Shown piece after piece: positions 49,261-59,360 of a DNA stretch of 64,000 bases. Made by a program: the position numbers and the translations under genes. The notes below the pieces were generated by a model. It made no database searches. It was not told the origin of the DNA and worked only from the letters and a program-made list of their open reading frames with translations. The number at the start of each line of letters is the position of its first letter. Position 1 is the first letter of the stretch. Source of the stretch: Methanoregula sp. PtaU1.Bin051 (lineage in GTDB: Archaea; Halobacteriota; Methanomicrobia; Methanomicrobiales; Methanospirillaceae); assembly GCA_002067895.1 (NCBI GenBank), contig MVRE01000006.1, positions 287,849 through 351,848 of the forward strand. Direction: 5' to 3'.

Positions 49261-49929
49261 TCAAATCTTTGATACGAGGTCCCGCAGCACGGCCTTCGGA
49301 TCATCCGCTTTTACGACGCTGGACGCCAGCAGCACGCCATCGGTGCCGAGATCGACGGCGATCCTGACGCATTCCCCGGACTGGATTCCAGCCCCCGTGA
49401 GAACCTTTACGTTCGGGCTGACGTCATGTACCGCGGCAACCGACCTTCTGATGATCTCCGGGTTGGCCTTCGAGACCGAAACGCCGCTCCCGATCAGTTC
49501 CGGGGGTTCGATGGCGACGTAGTCCGGGGCGAGGGCCGCAGCGGCAGCGCTCGTGATCTCGTTGTTCGAGCAGATGACGGATACAAGTTTCTGGGCCTGC
49601 AGGGCCCGGACCGACGTTTCAATATCGGCAAGTGTCAGGCGGCGTTCCGAGTGGTTGATAAGCGAACCGGTTGCCCCTGCCATCCTGATTGCTTCGGCTG
49701 TGACCTGGCCGGTGTGGGCTCCCGGTGCAGAACCGTCGACATGCTGTGCATAGACCGGGATCATGAAATGCTTTGAGAGCGGGTGGAGGTCGATGTAGTT
49801 CGGGGCGACCCCGATCGTCGCCCCGCTCTCCTGGGCAACCTGCTGGGCCGCGGTTGCGATCGCGTGGGCGCGGGGGCCCATGCCTTCCTTGTATGTCTTG
49901 AGGTTGATGAGGATCAGCGGTAACGACAT
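49261..49929 (-). CDS. tpiA: Archaeal triosephosphate isomerase
   Basis: Interconverts dihydroxyacetone phosphate and glyceraldehyde 3-phosphate. The 222-residue archaeal short form has [11 protein letters not shown] (active-site Asn and Lys), [10 protein letters not shown] (His), [16 protein letters not shown] (Glu) and [10 protein letters not shown] and [12 protein letters not shown] for the phosphate loop. Together with the aldolase and FBPase genes at 36-39 kb it completes triose-to-hexose conversion in the window. Confidence 0.95.
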   Translation of the reverse strand: MSLPLILINLKTYKEGMGPRAHAIATAAQQVAQESGATIGVAPNYIDLHPLSKHFMIPVYAQHVDGSAPGAHTGQVTAEAIRMAGATGSLINHSERRLTLADIETSVRALQAQKLVSVICSNNEITSAAAAALAPDYVAIEPPELIGSGVSVSKANPEIIRRSVAAVHDVSPNVKVLTGAGIQSGECVRIAVDLGTDGVLLASSVVKADDPKAVLRDLVSKI

Positions 49930-49999
49930 GAAACCTTCTCCGGTATAACGAGTATTCCGACCTTAAATGTGATGAAGGTTTGGAAAACAGTTGCGGATT

Positions 50000-52642
50000 T
50001 TATGTTTCCTTAAGTCCCTTGATGAAGTGACCAGCCGTGATACCACCCCGTGCAAGACCCTTGACCTTCTGCTTGAGTCTTAAAAGAGCGGCAGCTGCAT
50101 CGCGGTTTTCCCCCGATACGATACGCAGAGCCTCCCTGTAGATCCGCACAATCCCGTGCACGTACGGTGCCGGTCTTCCCCGGGCATCGACAATAATAGT
50201 TCGAACACCTGCTGCAAGGATCTCCGGCAGGTGGTCGATAAGACAGGTCTCATCGGCATTGCCGATATGGGTCCTGCAACTGCCGTCAGCAGTGACCGTA
50301 AAGATCCTGCCGGTGCTGTCCCGGAGGCCGTAGAATCCTGCGTTTCCGGCCTCATCTGTGCTGTTACGGCAGAGCAGGACCGGTTCGAGGAGGCAGTTCT
50401 CCGCAACCATTGCTGTAACAGTTCCCTCAACAACCAGCCCGAATTCAACGCCGCACCCGGTGGCGCGGGTGCGCCGGATCAGCTCCGCAATTTCCGGTCC
50501 GGCAAGCTCGGGCGAGAGGATCAGGGACGAACAGGAAGAAGAGAATGCCTGCGCCGAGCGGTAATTGAAGACGTTCAGCCCGGAAGATCCATGGATTGCT
50601 ATCCCCGGGCAGCCGGACCTGACCGCGAGGATCGCGCCCGGGCCGTCGGCCATGCAGCCGGTAAGCCCTTCCTTATGGAGAACGGGCAGGACGGCGAGGA
50701 TCCATCCCAGCTCCGCCTGCCGCGTTATACGGGGCAGGGCCCAGACAAGCGGGATTCCTGCCTGCCGGCAGGTGACAAGGGCAGACCTGACCTGTACTTC
50801 CGTATCCTGTTGCGCAGTTCCACACCTGTTGTCCGGGCTCTGGATATCAGGCTGGAAGCAGATCCGGTCACACCCTTCTCCTGCGGCTGCCTGCACCCCT
50901 TCAGAAGAACCGGTCCAGACAACGAGTTCCGGTAGTACCGGCTCACTCTCACTGCGTACCGGTCCCGGTTCCGGGAGAGCAGCGGCAAGACGCTCCTTAG
51001 CTCCCGTCACTACCGGCGTTTCCGGCCGGCAGGATGCGATAAGCGCTGCCTCCGCCCCGGCAAGAAATTCCCGCCGCATCCGGTTCAGGGTGGAGGCCGG
51101 TGCAAAAAGGGTACCGTCATATTCCATGTCCATGCTCCGGATTGCAAATGGCGTTCCGCCGGTCTTTTTGAGATGCTCGCTGAACTTTTCTGCGGTCAGC
51201 GGCCGGGTGCGGGCGGGATCCAGCGGGATGTCCGACCGGTAATGGACCGGAACAAGCCGGCCATTCAATCCTCCGGCATTGCCATCGATGGTGACAAAAC
51301 CGCTCCCGTCTACCCGGACCTCGCAGTCGACCGGCACCGGGCGCCTGAGGTCAGGGTATTCGCCGGCGATAATCCGGCGGGTTTCGGCTGCAAGGGATGT
51401 GGAAAAGGTCATAAACACGCAGGACCCCGGCCGGACCCTGCCCGGGACGGGGAGCACGATCCGGTCGCCTTCCCGCCCGGGGGTGGTGTTTAAGGAGAAC
51501 CCCAGACCTTGTGCCTTCCGGTCCGGATGCGTAATATACAGGCCGTCGCCGGGGACCGGCACGATCGTTCCCGTTGTCCTGACGAGCATGTCGCCGCTTT
51601 TTGGCCGGTATCTCTCAACGGTGCCGATGAAAAGTCCCCGGTTGTCCGGCTGCTCCCTTCCCATGACGGCAGAGTGCCGCCTGTTGAAGAGGTACCCCTC
51701 CGTGAACCCCCGGTTGAACGCCAGCGCGAGCCGGTCGGGCGCGCTTTCGTCGGAAGGGTGTCCGCCTCCGGCGATGGCATCGAGCGCCCGGCGGTACGCG
51801 GCCGTTACGACAGCAACGTACTCGGGAGATTTCATCCGCCCCTCAATCTTGAGGGAAACGATGGGGGAGTGTACAAGCCTGTCGAGGCGGGGATAGGTGC
51901 AGAGGTCTTTTGTGGAGATGAGGTAATCTCCGTCCTGCCGGACATCCCGCAGGTTCACCGGCCGGCCGTAGTCGTCAGTTGTTCCGGCAACCAGCGTGTA
52001 CGGTTTCCGGCAGGGCTGGGCGCACATCCCCCGGTTCCCGCTCCTGCCGCCAATCAGGGATGAGAGCAGGCACTGGCCGGAATATGAGAAGCAGAGCGCC
52101 CCGTGGGCGAAGACCTCGAGCCCGACACCGGTTTCTGCAGTCTCCTTTGCGATAAGGAAGATCTCGTCAAGCGTGAGCTCGCGGGCGAGCACGACCCGGG
52201 AAAAACCCATCTCCGCAGCAGCCCGGACTCCCTCTGCATTGTGAATCGTCATCTGGGTCGAAGCATGGAGGGGGAGACCGGGGACGACATCGCGTGCAAG
52301 GGAAGCAAGACCCATGTCCTGCACAAGAACGGCGTCCACCCCCGCCGAGTAAAGGCGGATGAGGTATTCTCCGGCATCGCGGAGCTCCCGGTCGTGGATC
52401 AGGGTGTTGACCGTGACGTAGACCTTCACGTTGCGGGCATGGGCATAGGCTGTGGCCTCTTCGATCCCGCTGTCAGTAAAATTTGCAGCGAACGCCCTGG
52501 CCCCGAACCGTTTCCCGCCAAGGTATACCGCATCCGCCCCGGCAGCGACCGCAGCGCGGAACGCTTCCGGCGAACCCGCCGGTGCAAGCAGTTCCGGGAC
52601 AGGGATCGTTCCGTTCCGGGTCATGCGTAAAGGACGGCTCAT
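50000..52642 (-). CDS. U32 peptidase-family protein with C-terminal DUF3656-like region
   Basis: An 880-residue protein. The U32 core (about 15-330) has LLAPAGSPEAFRAAVAAGADAVYLGG, the signature EVFAHGALCFSYSGQCLLSSLIGGRSGNRGMCAQPCR, and LKIEGRMKSPEYVA. The remainder (about 330-870) has a beta-rich insert and a second barrel-like part as in long U32/DUF3656 members. E. coli homologues act in tRNA or rRNA hydroxylation rather than proteolysis, so a role in RNA modification is more likely. Starts ATG 52642; it follows the small exporter gene by 7 bp. Confidence 0.85.
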   Translation of the reverse strand: MSRPLRMTRNGTIPVPELLAPAGSPEAFRAAVAAGADAVYLGGKRFGARAFAANFTDSGIEEATAYAHARNVKVYVTVNTLIHDRELRDAGEYLIRLYSAGVDAVLVQDMGLASLARDVVPGLPLHASTQMTIHNAEGVRAAAEMGFSRVVLARELTLDEIFLIAKETAETGVGLEVFAHGALCFSYSGQCLLSSLIGGRSGNRGMCAQPCRKPYTLVAGTTDDYGRPVNLRDVRQDGDYLISTKDLCTYPRLDRLVHSPIVSLKIEGRMKSPEYVAVVTAAYRRALDAIAGGGHPSDESAPDRLALAFNRGFTEGYLFNRRHSAVMGREQPDNRGLFIGTVERYRPKSGDMLVRTTGTIVPVPGDGLYITHPDRKAQGLGFSLNTTPGREGDRIVLPVPGRVRPGSCVFMTFSTSLAAETRRIIAGEYPDLRRPVPVDCEVRVDGSGFVTIDGNAGGLNGRLVPVHYRSDIPLDPARTRPLTAEKFSEHLKKTGGTPFAIRSMDMEYDGTLFAPASTLNRMRREFLAGAEAALIASCRPETPVVTGAKERLAAALPEPGPVRSESEPVLPELVVWTGSSEGVQAAAGEGCDRICFQPDIQSPDNRCGTAQQDTEVQVRSALVTCRQAGIPLVWALPRITRQAELGWILAVLPVLHKEGLTGCMADGPGAILAVRSGCPGIAIHGSSGLNVFNYRSAQAFSSSCSSLILSPELAGPEIAELIRRTRATGCGVEFGLVVEGTVTAMVAENCLLEPVLLCRNSTDEAGNAGFYGLRDSTGRIFTVTADGSCRTHIGNADETCLIDHLPEILAAGVRTIIVDARGRPAPYVHGIVRIYREALRIVSGENRDAAAALLRLKQKVKGLARGGITAGHFIKGLKET

Positions 52643-52649
52643 GGATTCT

Positions 52650-53186
52650 CTATCCGAGAAGGAGATCGAAGATCCCCATTGTTAAAAGGATGGTTGCGAT
52701 CGAGATGCCAACATACCCTGCCATGATCATCAGGATGGAGTGGTCCCGTTTCCAGCCAAAAACGCAGGCGACCGGCGGGCAGACATAGAACCCGAGCGTC
52801 ATGACACAGGGGACGAGACCGCAGACCCCGTACTTTGCAAAGAGAGGGGAGCTGCGCCCACGTTCGGCAGAACGTGTGAGGAACCTTTTTACCCGCTCCG
52901 AGTGCTCTCCGATCGTGTCGAGAATATCGAAGAGGAAGAGCGTGACGCCAAGCCCGATGCTGGTCAGGGCAAGGAGGACGTAGACCGGGTGCAGGCCGAA
53001 ACCGAGGCCGACCGGCGCTGCACCGTACTCGATGACGAGCGTGCTTATAATCAGGGCGAGGACTGCCGGCACCGGCATGCCGGATGCGACTGCGGGCAGC
53101 AGGGGGAGGACGAATACGAGCAGGAGAAGCTTTGCGATCGCCCATGCGACATGACCGGTATAATGAAGGACAGTCTCTTTTGCCAT
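52650..53186 (-). CDS. COG2426-like small multidrug export/membrane protein
   Basis: A 178-residue membrane protein with about five helices (for example AIAKLLLLVFVLPLLPAVASG, VYVLLALTSIGLGVTLFLFDIL, GYVGISIATILLTMGIFDLLL). The sequence around EYGAAPVGLGFGLHP fits the small multi-drug export family by memory; function is not demonstrated. ATG 53186 (MAKETVLHYTG) is preferred to 53201. It is upstream of the U32 gene on the same strand. Confidence 0.65.
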   Translation of the reverse strand: MAKETVLHYTGHVAWAIAKLLLLVFVLPLLPAVASGMPVPAVLALIISTLVIEYGAAPVGLGFGLHPVYVLLALTSIGLGVTLFLFDILDTIGEHSERVKRFLTRSAERGRSSPLFAKYGVCGLVPCVMTLGFYVCPPVACVFGWKRDHSILMIMAGYVGISIATILLTMGIFDLLLG

Positions 53187-53283
53187 GGCTGTCTGGTACA
53201 TGTTGGATACATATGCCCATAAACCGGTATGCCCCCGGAGTGCTCACATTTTTCATGCCGGAGCGACAAGTTTTTCATACCTT

Positions 53284-53916
53284 ATGCATGTTGTTGCAGC
53301 GCTCACGGACCCGGCGGATGCTGCCCTTGGCGAGGAACAGGGAGCAGACATGGCCGAGCTCCGGCTGGATCTTACCGGCGGGGACTTCGTCCGGCAGGTG
53401 GAACAGTGCAGAAAGAACTGTTCCCTTCCGATCATTGCGACACTCCGTTCTGTTGACGAAGGAGGCCGGTTCTCCGGGAGTGCCGACGAATGGGCTGCCG
53501 CGATTGCCCCGGTCATCCCCCTCGTGGATTATGTTGACGTGGAGCAGCGGTTCGCCCGGCACGCGGTACTGGTGCGGGCAGCGGGAAAGAAGATCATCGC
53601 GTCGCACCACGCGGGCCGGATGGTCCCGCTCTCCGCGCTTTTCGCGATGGAGCGCGAACTCCGGGCTTTCGGCGATATCCCCAAGATTATCGTTACGCCG
53701 GCGACACAGGACGATGTTGTCGAACTGATCGCATTCACCTCCGCAGCGACAAAGCCCGTCTGCACCGGTGTCATGGGTTCGGAGTTCCGGTACGCCCGGG
53801 CCATCCTTCCGCTCTTCGGCTCGGAACTGGTATACTGCAGTGTCGGGACGCCGACAGCGGAAGGGCAGTATGCGGTCGCTGAGTTTAAGGCCCTGCAGAA
53901 GATGCTGGCGCCCTGA
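53284..53916 (+). CDS. aroD: Type I 3-dehydroquinate dehydratase
   Basis: Third step of the shikimate pathway. The 210-residue TIM-barrel protein has ADMAELRLDLTGG, PIIATLRSVDEGG, KKIIASHHAGRM (catalytic His), DIPKIIVTPATQDDV (Schiff-base Lys) and VCTGVMGSEFRYARAI. Start ATG 53284 precedes the family N-terminus; the longer frame to 53185 runs into the divergent gene. It is separate from, and faces, the main aro operon at 54.9-63.1 kb. Confidence 0.93.
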   Translation: MHVVAALTDPADAALGEEQGADMAELRLDLTGGDFVRQVEQCRKNCSLPIIATLRSVDEGGRFSGSADEWAAAIAPVIPLVDYVDVEQRFARHAVLVRAAGKKIIASHHAGRMVPLSALFAMERELRAFGDIPKIIVTPATQDDVVELIAFTSAATKPVCTGVMGSEFRYARAILPLFGSELVYCSVGTPTAEGQYAVAEFKALQKMLAP

Positions 53917-54043
53917 ACGCTGGTTTCCGGCCGGTTCGTAATAACCCTGCAATCCTGTTTTTTCCTCCACCTATACCATGATATAGCAGAATGCGATATT
54001 ACTCATCGTGCCGGTGGGATTACCGGAACACAAGGGTGCGAAG

Positions 54044-54925
54044 ATGAATCCATTTGGAAAAGGGGACGGGACCGTACGCTGGGTCTCGACAGGGTGGCTT
54101 TCCGGGCACCTGAAGGATCCGGGCCTTCTGGTCCTCGACTGCCAGCCCAACATCCATGAATATGTGCAGGAACACATACCAGATGCCGTGTACTGGCACG
54201 AGGGACTGTTCCGGATCCACGAGGGAAAGGTCCCGACCCGCTGGATCCCTCCGGAAGCCGCCGGGATCCTTTTCTCCACGCTCGGGCTTGACCCGGCTCG
54301 GCCGGTCGTAGTATACTCGAGCAGCGGACCGTTAACCACGTGCGCATCCTTCATCGGGGACGGGCTCGAGCAGACGATGGTTGCCTACACGCTTGTCCGG
54401 TACGGGCACCGCAATGTGTACGTGCTGGACGGGGGATTTGAGAAGTGGAAGGAGGACGGGCGGCCCACGACCCGGGAGTATGGTGTTGCCCGCCCGTCGT
54501 CGTTTACGGCTAGGGTGCGCAATGAGTTCATCATCGGGTACGAGGAGTTCCTCCGCATCAAGGACCAGGCCGGTGTCGTCCTGCTCGATGCGCGACCGCC
54601 GGTATGGTATGAAGGGCAGGGGCCGTGGGCAAAACCCGGCCATATCCCCGGGGCTGTCAACCTGCCGTGGAAGAGCCTGATGGAGGACAAGAACAAAAAG
54701 CTCCTGAAACCGGAAGAGCAGATCCGGAAACTGGCGGAGGCTGCAGGGGCGACGCCGGACAAGCTGGTGATCTGCTCCTGCGGGACGGGCCGGGAGGCGA
54801 CGAACGAGTTCCTCACGTTCCGGTGGCTCCTCGGGTACCCGAAGGTCGTCATCTTCGAGGGTTCGTTCACCGAATGGATCTCACACCCGGAAAACCCCGT
54901 GGTCACCGGGAAGAGTCCCCGGTAA
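54044..54925 (+). CDS. Tandem-domain rhodanese (thiosulfate sulfurtransferase)
   Basis: A 293-residue protein with two rhodanese domains. The first (about 10-135) lacks the active cysteine motif at the expected place (VVVYSSSGPLTTC). The second (about 150-285) carries CSCGTGREATNEF after VVLLDARPPVWYEGQGPW, the normal persulfide-forming loop. Start ATG 54044 has an AAGGGTG ribosome-binding site; GTG 54008 is an alternative. It converges on aroC with 10 bp between stops. Confidence 0.88.
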   Translation: MNPFGKGDGTVRWVSTGWLSGHLKDPGLLVLDCQPNIHEYVQEHIPDAVYWHEGLFRIHEGKVPTRWIPPEAAGILFSTLGLDPARPVVVYSSSGPLTTCASFIGDGLEQTMVAYTLVRYGHRNVYVLDGGFEKWKEDGRPTTREYGVARPSSFTARVRNEFIIGYEEFLRIKDQAGVVLLDARPPVWYEGQGPWAKPGHIPGAVNLPWKSLMEDKNKKLLKPEEQIRKLAEAAGATPDKLVICSCGTGREATNEFLTFRWLLGYPKVVIFEGSFTEWISHPENPVVTGKSPR

Positions 54926-54935
54926 CCCGTCTCAT

Positions 54936-55922
54936 TTAACGGTACTTTTCCTGCTCGAAAAGGCTGTCCGCAAGAACCAGCGCCAGCATCGCCTCAGCAA
55001 CCGGGACGATCCGCGGGACGATGCAGGGGTCGTGGCGGCCCTTAACTGAGATATCTACAACATTCCCATGGACATCCCGCGTCTTCTGGGCCTTTGCAAT
55101 CGATGGCGTCGGCTTGACCGCTATGCGCACGACAATGTCCTGGCCGGTCGAGACACCTCCGAGGATGCCGCCGGCATGGTTGCTGAGAAACCCGTCTTTT
55201 GTCATCTGGTCGTTGTTCTCGCTGCCGAATTTTTTTGCTGCAAAAAACCCGTCGCCGATCTCAACGCCTTTTACCGCCCCGATCCCCATCATGGCGCCGG
55301 CTATCGCAGCATCCAGCTTCCCGAAGACCGGGTCCCCGAGACCGGCAGGACAGCCGGTTGCAACGATCTCGGCGATCCCGCCGACAGAGTCGCCGGCTTC
55401 CTTTGCGGTAAGAATCTCTTTTTCGATCTCCTCCTGAGTGGTTTTCCCGTGCACTTCGAGGATCCGCCCCCTGATCGCGATGCCCCTTCCCTGCAGGATC
55501 TTCATGGCGACCGCGCCTGCCGCTACCCGGGCAACCGTCTCCCGGCCGGAGCTCCGCCCGCCGCCCCGGTGGTCCCGGATCCCGTACTTCGCGTGGTACG
55601 TGAAGTCCGCGTGCCCGGGCCGGTAGACGTCGCGGAGTGCCTCGTAATCCTCCGACCGGACATCCTCGTTATTAATGATCATGGCAACCGGTGCCCCGGT
55701 TGTCCTTCCCTCGAAAACACCGGAGAGGATCCCGATTACGTCCTTCTCGGCGCGGCCGGACGTAAGGAAGCTTGTACCCGGCCGGCGCCGGTCGAGGGCC
55801 GGCTGGATGTCCCCTGCCGACAGTTCCATTCCTGCCGGGCAGCCGTCGATGACGACCCCCAGCGCGCTGCCATGGCTCTCGCCAAATGTTGTTATCCTGA
55901 AGTTTCTGCCAAACGTGTTCAT
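54936..55922 (-). CDS. aroC: Chorismate synthase
   Basis: Converts EPSP to chorismate, the last shikimate-pathway step, with reduced flavin. The 328-residue protein has [77 protein letters not shown] and a C-terminal [14 protein letters not shown]. Its ATG overlaps the stop of the aroK-aroE fusion (ATGA). Last gene of the leftward aro operon. Confidence 0.96.
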   Translation of the reverse strand: MNTFGRNFRITTFGESHGSALGVVIDGCPAGMELSAGDIQPALDRRRPGTSFLTSGRAEKDVIGILSGVFEGRTTGAPVAMIINNEDVRSEDYEALRDVYRPGHADFTYHAKYGIRDHRGGGRSSGRETVARVAAGAVAMKILQGRGIAIRGRILEVHGKTTQEEIEKEILTAKEAGDSVGGIAEIVATGCPAGLGDPVFGKLDAAIAGAMMGIGAVKGVEIGDGFFAAKKFGSENNDQMTKDGFLSNHAGGILGGVSTGQDIVVRIAVKPTPSIAKAQKTRDVHGNVVDISVKGRHDPCIVPRIVPVAEAMLALVLADSLFEQEKYR

Positions 55923-57310
55923 GCGAGGATCTCCCGTATGGTGTCCGAGGGGACGTCAATCCCGAAGAAAAGGTAGAACTGCTCCTTTGCCTGCTCGATA
56001 AACATCTCGGTGCCGGTGATCGTTTTGCAGCCGAGGCGCTGCGCCTGTTTGATCAGGGGGGTCTCAGGCGGAGTGTAGACAAGGTCGAAAACCGTCATGC
56101 CTGCCCTGAGCTGGTCATCGGAGAGCGGGCTCTTGTCATTGGCGTTCATGCCGAGCGGTGTCGCGTTCACGATAATATCCGGTTTAAGCCGGTCCATCTC
56201 CCCGAGCCCGCCATAGGCGCACCCGAACCGTTCCGCGAGGTTCCGGGCGTTCTCCGGTGTCCTGTTCAGGATGGTCACCTTCATGTCCAGGTCGGTGAGG
56301 GCATAGGCTGCCCCTGCCGCCGCACCCCCGGCGCCCAGCAGGACAGCTTCCGCGCCTTTCTGGGATGCGAGAGGCTTTCTCACCCCCAGCCAGTCGGTAT
56401 TGTACCCGATCGCGGAGCCGCAGGCGAAGACAACCGTGTTGACCGCCCCGATCTGTTCCGCGGCATGTTCGTCGACCTCGTCGAGATACTCCATCACGTC
56501 CTGCTTGAACGGGATGGTGACCGAGAGACCTCGTGCGTCGATGCTGCGGGCGACACGAACGATCTCGTCGAGCTCCGGATCCTCAAAGACGGTATAATGG
56601 CAGTTGATCCCGTACTTTTCAAAGAGGGCGTTAAAGAGCGTCGGGCTCCTGCTGTGGGCGGCCGGGTAGCCGGCAACGCCCATGATCCGGGTAAGCGGGT
56701 CACGGTCTTTCCCGGTAAGCAGGTTCGTAAGCGTCCTGAATGCCTGCGGGTTGATCCGGCCGGTGCTGAAGAACGCGAGCGCAGTCTTTCGGCTCTCTTC
56801 CGTGCCGTAGCCGGAAGCAAGCGACTGGATCACGCAATCGGCTGCCGCTGCCGGTGTTGTTTCGCTCGTGTCGATGCAGAGGTCCGCTGCTGCCCGGTAG
56901 TGCTGCCGGCGCCGCTCCATCATCTCGGCAATCTCCTCCCGTAAGGGAAGGTTCGTGAGCGGCGGGCGGGGTTTTCTTGAGAGCCTTTTTTCTATGGTAT
57001 CGATATCCGCGAACAGGAGGACAAGCACGCTCTCCTTCCGCAGGTGCTGCATGTTGCACGGGTCGGTCACTACTCCGCCGCCGGTGCCGATCACGACATC
57101 CTTTTCCGGGAGGGCGGCGATCACCTGCCGTTCGACGGTACGGAACCGTTCCTCGCCGTCCTCGTGGAAGATGTCGGGGATGGAACGGCCGGTCTTCTCC
57201 TCGATCAGTGCATCGGTGTCGATGAAGGGGAAGTTCAGGCGTCTGGCGACGATCTTCCCGACCTCGGTTTTGCCGGTTCCCCGGAACCCGGCAAAGACGA
57301 TCCGTCTCAC
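55919..57310 (-). CDS. aroKE: Shikimate kinase - shikimate dehydrogenase fusion
   Basis: A 463-residue bifunctional enzyme. The N-terminal part (about 1-165) is a P-loop shikimate kinase ([39 protein letters not shown]). The C-terminal part (about 195-463) is shikimate dehydrogenase ([56 protein letters not shown]). Most archaea use an unrelated GHMP-type shikimate kinase; this is the bacterial AroK type. The GTG start at 57310 overlaps the aroA stop in a GTGA arrangement. Confidence 0.93.
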   Translation of the reverse strand: MRRIVFAGFRGTGKTEVGKIVARRLNFPFIDTDALIEEKTGRSIPDIFHEDGEERFRTVERQVIAALPEKDVVIGTGGGVVTDPCNMQHLRKESVLVLLFADIDTIEKRLSRKPRPPLTNLPLREEIAEMMERRRQHYRAAADLCIDTSETTPAAAADCVIQSLASGYGTEESRKTALAFFSTGRINPQAFRTLTNLLTGKDRDPLTRIMGVAGYPAAHSRSPTLFNALFEKYGINCHYTVFEDPELDEIVRVARSIDARGLSVTIPFKQDVMEYLDEVDEHAAEQIGAVNTVVFACGSAIGYNTDWLGVRKPLASQKGAEAVLLGAGGAAAGAAYALTDLDMKVTILNRTPENARNLAERFGCAYGGLGEMDRLKPDIIVNATPLGMNANDKSPLSDDQLRAGMTVFDLVYTPPETPLIKQAQRLGCKTITGTEMFIEQAKEQFYLFFGIDVPSDTIREILA

Positions 57311-58572
57311 AGGCCGGCACCTTCCAGCGCATCCCAGAAGCCCGGGAACGATTTGTTCACGCACTCTGCGTCTGTAATCGTAATCCTGCCGATTGCCAGG
57401 CCGAGGACGGCAAAGGACATCGCCGTGCGGTGGTCGCCCGCCGGATCAATTGTACCGCCGTGGAGAAGTGCGGGGCGGATGGTCATGGAACTGCCATTTG
57501 TCTCAACCTTTCCGCCAAGGCTCCGGAGCAGTGCAGCAGTCATGCTGGTACGGTCGCTCTCCTTGAACTTTAAATGGCCGATGCCGGTGATCGTGGTGGG
57601 GGAGTTAGCAAGCGCTGCAACGATGGCGAGGGTCTGGACAGTGTCCGGCGAGGACGACATGTCGATGGTGAGGCCGTTGAGCGGCCCGGTCCGGGAGACA
57701 GTCACGCTGTCGCTGCCGTACGTGACGGAGCAGCCCATCGCGGCGAGCGCGGTAACAAATCTCCGGTCGCCCTGCACGGATGCCGGGTTCAGGTTCGAAA
57801 CCGTAACGGTGCCCCCGCAGGCAGCCGCGATTGCGAAGAAGTACGAGGCCGAGGAGTAGTCGCCTTCAACGGCATAATCCCGTCCGGCATACCGGTGCCG
57901 GTTCCCGATCCGGAATACACGGTAGCCATCGCGCCTGACCTCCGCTCCGAAGTCCTGCATGACCTGTAGCGTTATGTCGAGGTACGAGCGCGAGGCGGGA
58001 TCGGCCGGGAGGAGGATTTCCATTCCCTGCTCCGCGTATGGTGCCGCAATCATCAGGGACGAGATGAACTGGCTGGAGGCCGAGCCGTCGATTATGACCC
58101 TGCCGCCCCGCAGGCGACCCCCCACCCGTAATGGCGGGTACCCTGCCTTCTTCAGGTAGCTGACCTGCCCGCCTGCTGCTGTGATGGCGTCGCCAAGGGG
58201 GCCGACCGGCCGCTCCTGCATCCGGGCATTGCCGGTGAGTGTTACCGTACTGTCGGAGAGGAGGGCGAGCGAGGCGAGCAGGCGCAGGCTTGTACCCGAG
58301 TTGTTCAGGTCGAGTGTGACGTTCCCGCCGGGCGAGAAGAGGCCGTCCCTCCCTTCGACCGTCACGGTATCCAGTGCGGTCCGCACCGGGACACCGAGCG
58401 CTTCCAGAGCCCGGGCCGTAAGGAGCGTGTCTTCCGAGATTAGCGGGTTCCTGATAATACTCGTACCGGACGCGAGCGCGGCAATCACCAGAGCCCGGTG
58501 GGTGTAACTCTTGGAGGGCGGGGCGGCAAACCGGCAGCGGACGTTCCGGTGCTTCTTCGGTATTTTGTTCAC
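57307..58572 (-). CDS. aroA: 5-enolpyruvylshikimate-3-phosphate synthase
   Basis: Transfers enolpyruvyl from PEP to shikimate 3-phosphate. The 421-residue protein has APPSKSYTHRALVIAALA, LDLNNSGTSLRLLASLA, GNARMQERPVGPL, SSQFISSLMIAAP, EGDYSSASYFFAIAA, GHLKFKESDRTS and DPAGDHRTAMSFAVLGL. The start is GTG 58572, overlapping the pheA stop (GTGA). A longer open frame to 59049 exists but its extra N-terminus is antisense-like, Arg/Gly-rich and overlaps pheA, so it is rejected. Confidence 0.94.
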   Translation of the reverse strand: MNKIPKKHRNVRCRFAAPPSKSYTHRALVIAALASGTSIIRNPLISEDTLLTARALEALGVPVRTALDTVTVEGRDGLFSPGGNVTLDLNNSGTSLRLLASLALLSDSTVTLTGNARMQERPVGPLGDAITAAGGQVSYLKKAGYPPLRVGGRLRGGRVIIDGSASSQFISSLMIAAPYAEQGMEILLPADPASRSYLDITLQVMQDFGAEVRRDGYRVFRIGNRHRYAGRDYAVEGDYSSASYFFAIAAACGGTVTVSNLNPASVQGDRRFVTALAAMGCSVTYGSDSVTVSRTGPLNGLTIDMSSSPDTVQTLAIVAALANSPTTITGIGHLKFKESDRTSMTAALLRSLGGKVETNGSSMTIRPALLHGGTIDPAGDHRTAMSFAVLGLAIGRITITDAECVNKSFPGFWDALEGAGL

Positions 58573-59360
58573 TCCGGGACCTCCAGCCGCCGGTAGCACC
58601 CGAGCTCTTTTACCCCGGTCATGGTTTTTAAGTACGTGATCGCGTCCCGGTATCCCGGCGACATCGCGTAGTCGAGGAAGAAGACGTAGTTCCCCATCCC
58701 CCGCTTGGAGGGGCGGCTCTCGATCCTCGTTAAGTTGATCTTCTTGACCGCAAAGACCGCGAGCAGGTCGTGCAGGAGCCCGGTCCGGTCGCCGCTCGGG
58801 TCGATGATGATGCTGCACTTCTCCGCATGTTCGTCGCTGCAGGGCTCCTTTGCGATCCGCACGAACCGGGTGATGTTGTCCGGGTTGTTCTGCACGTCCG
58901 CCGCGATCACGGGGAGGCGGTAGCAGACCACCGCGAACGAGGAGACGATCGCCCCTGCCTCCACGTCTCCCTTCATCCGGACCGCGCTCTGGGCATTGCT
59001 CTCCGTGTGAATCACCGGGATCCCCCATTGCTCGATCCGTTCGCTGCACTGCTCGTGGGTCTGGGGGTGGACGTAGATCTTCTTTATCTTCTCAATCGGG
59101 CCGTACGCGGCGAGGTGGTGGGCGATCGGCATGTACATCTCGGCCGTGATACAGACCGGTTCCTTAACAAGCCCGTCGAGGGTCGCGCCGACGCCGCCTG
59201 CCTCGGAGTTCTCGATCGGGACGATCCCGTCGCCTTCGCCCTTTGAGACTGCTTCGAAGATCCGGTGGATTGTCGGGACGAGCCGGATATCGGGGATCCC
59301 GAGCCGGAGCGCGAGCTCGTGGGAGAACGTGCCCTCGGGGCCGAGTACGAAGGTCGTCAT
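58569..59360 (-). CDS. pheA: Prephenate dehydratase
   Basis: Makes phenylpyruvate in phenylalanine synthesis. The 263-residue protein has TTFVLGPEGTFSHELALRLG, GIVPIENSEAGGVGATLDGLV, and an ACT regulatory domain (about 185-260: GLLHDLLAVFAVKKINLTRIESRPSKRGMGNYVFFLD) for feedback by phenylalanine. No chorismate mutase domain is present. ATG 59360 overlaps the tyrA stop (ATGA), which excludes the longer frame to 59414. Confidence 0.94.
   Translation of the reverse strand: MTTFVLGPEGTFSHELALRLGIPDIRLVPTIHRIFEAVSKGEGDGIVPIENSEAGGVGATLDGLVKEPVCITAEMYMPIAHHLAAYGPIEKIKKIYVHPQTHEQCSERIEQWGIPVIHTESNAQSAVRMKGDVEAGAIVSSFAVVCYRLPVIAADVQNNPDNITRFVRIAKEPCSDEHAEKCSIIIDPSGDRTGLLHDLLAVFAVKKINLTRIESRPSKRGMGNYVFFLDYAMSPGYRDAITYLKTMTGVKELGCYRRLEVPE

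Noticed and set aside
54044..55922. Mobile element or attachment site between the rhodanese and aroC
   Set aside because: Only a 10-bp convergent spacer is present, with no repeats or recombinase gene.
58573..59049. N-terminal extension of aroA
   Set aside because: It overlaps pheA in another frame, is Arg/Gly-rich and the GTGA overlap at 58569-58572 gives a better start.
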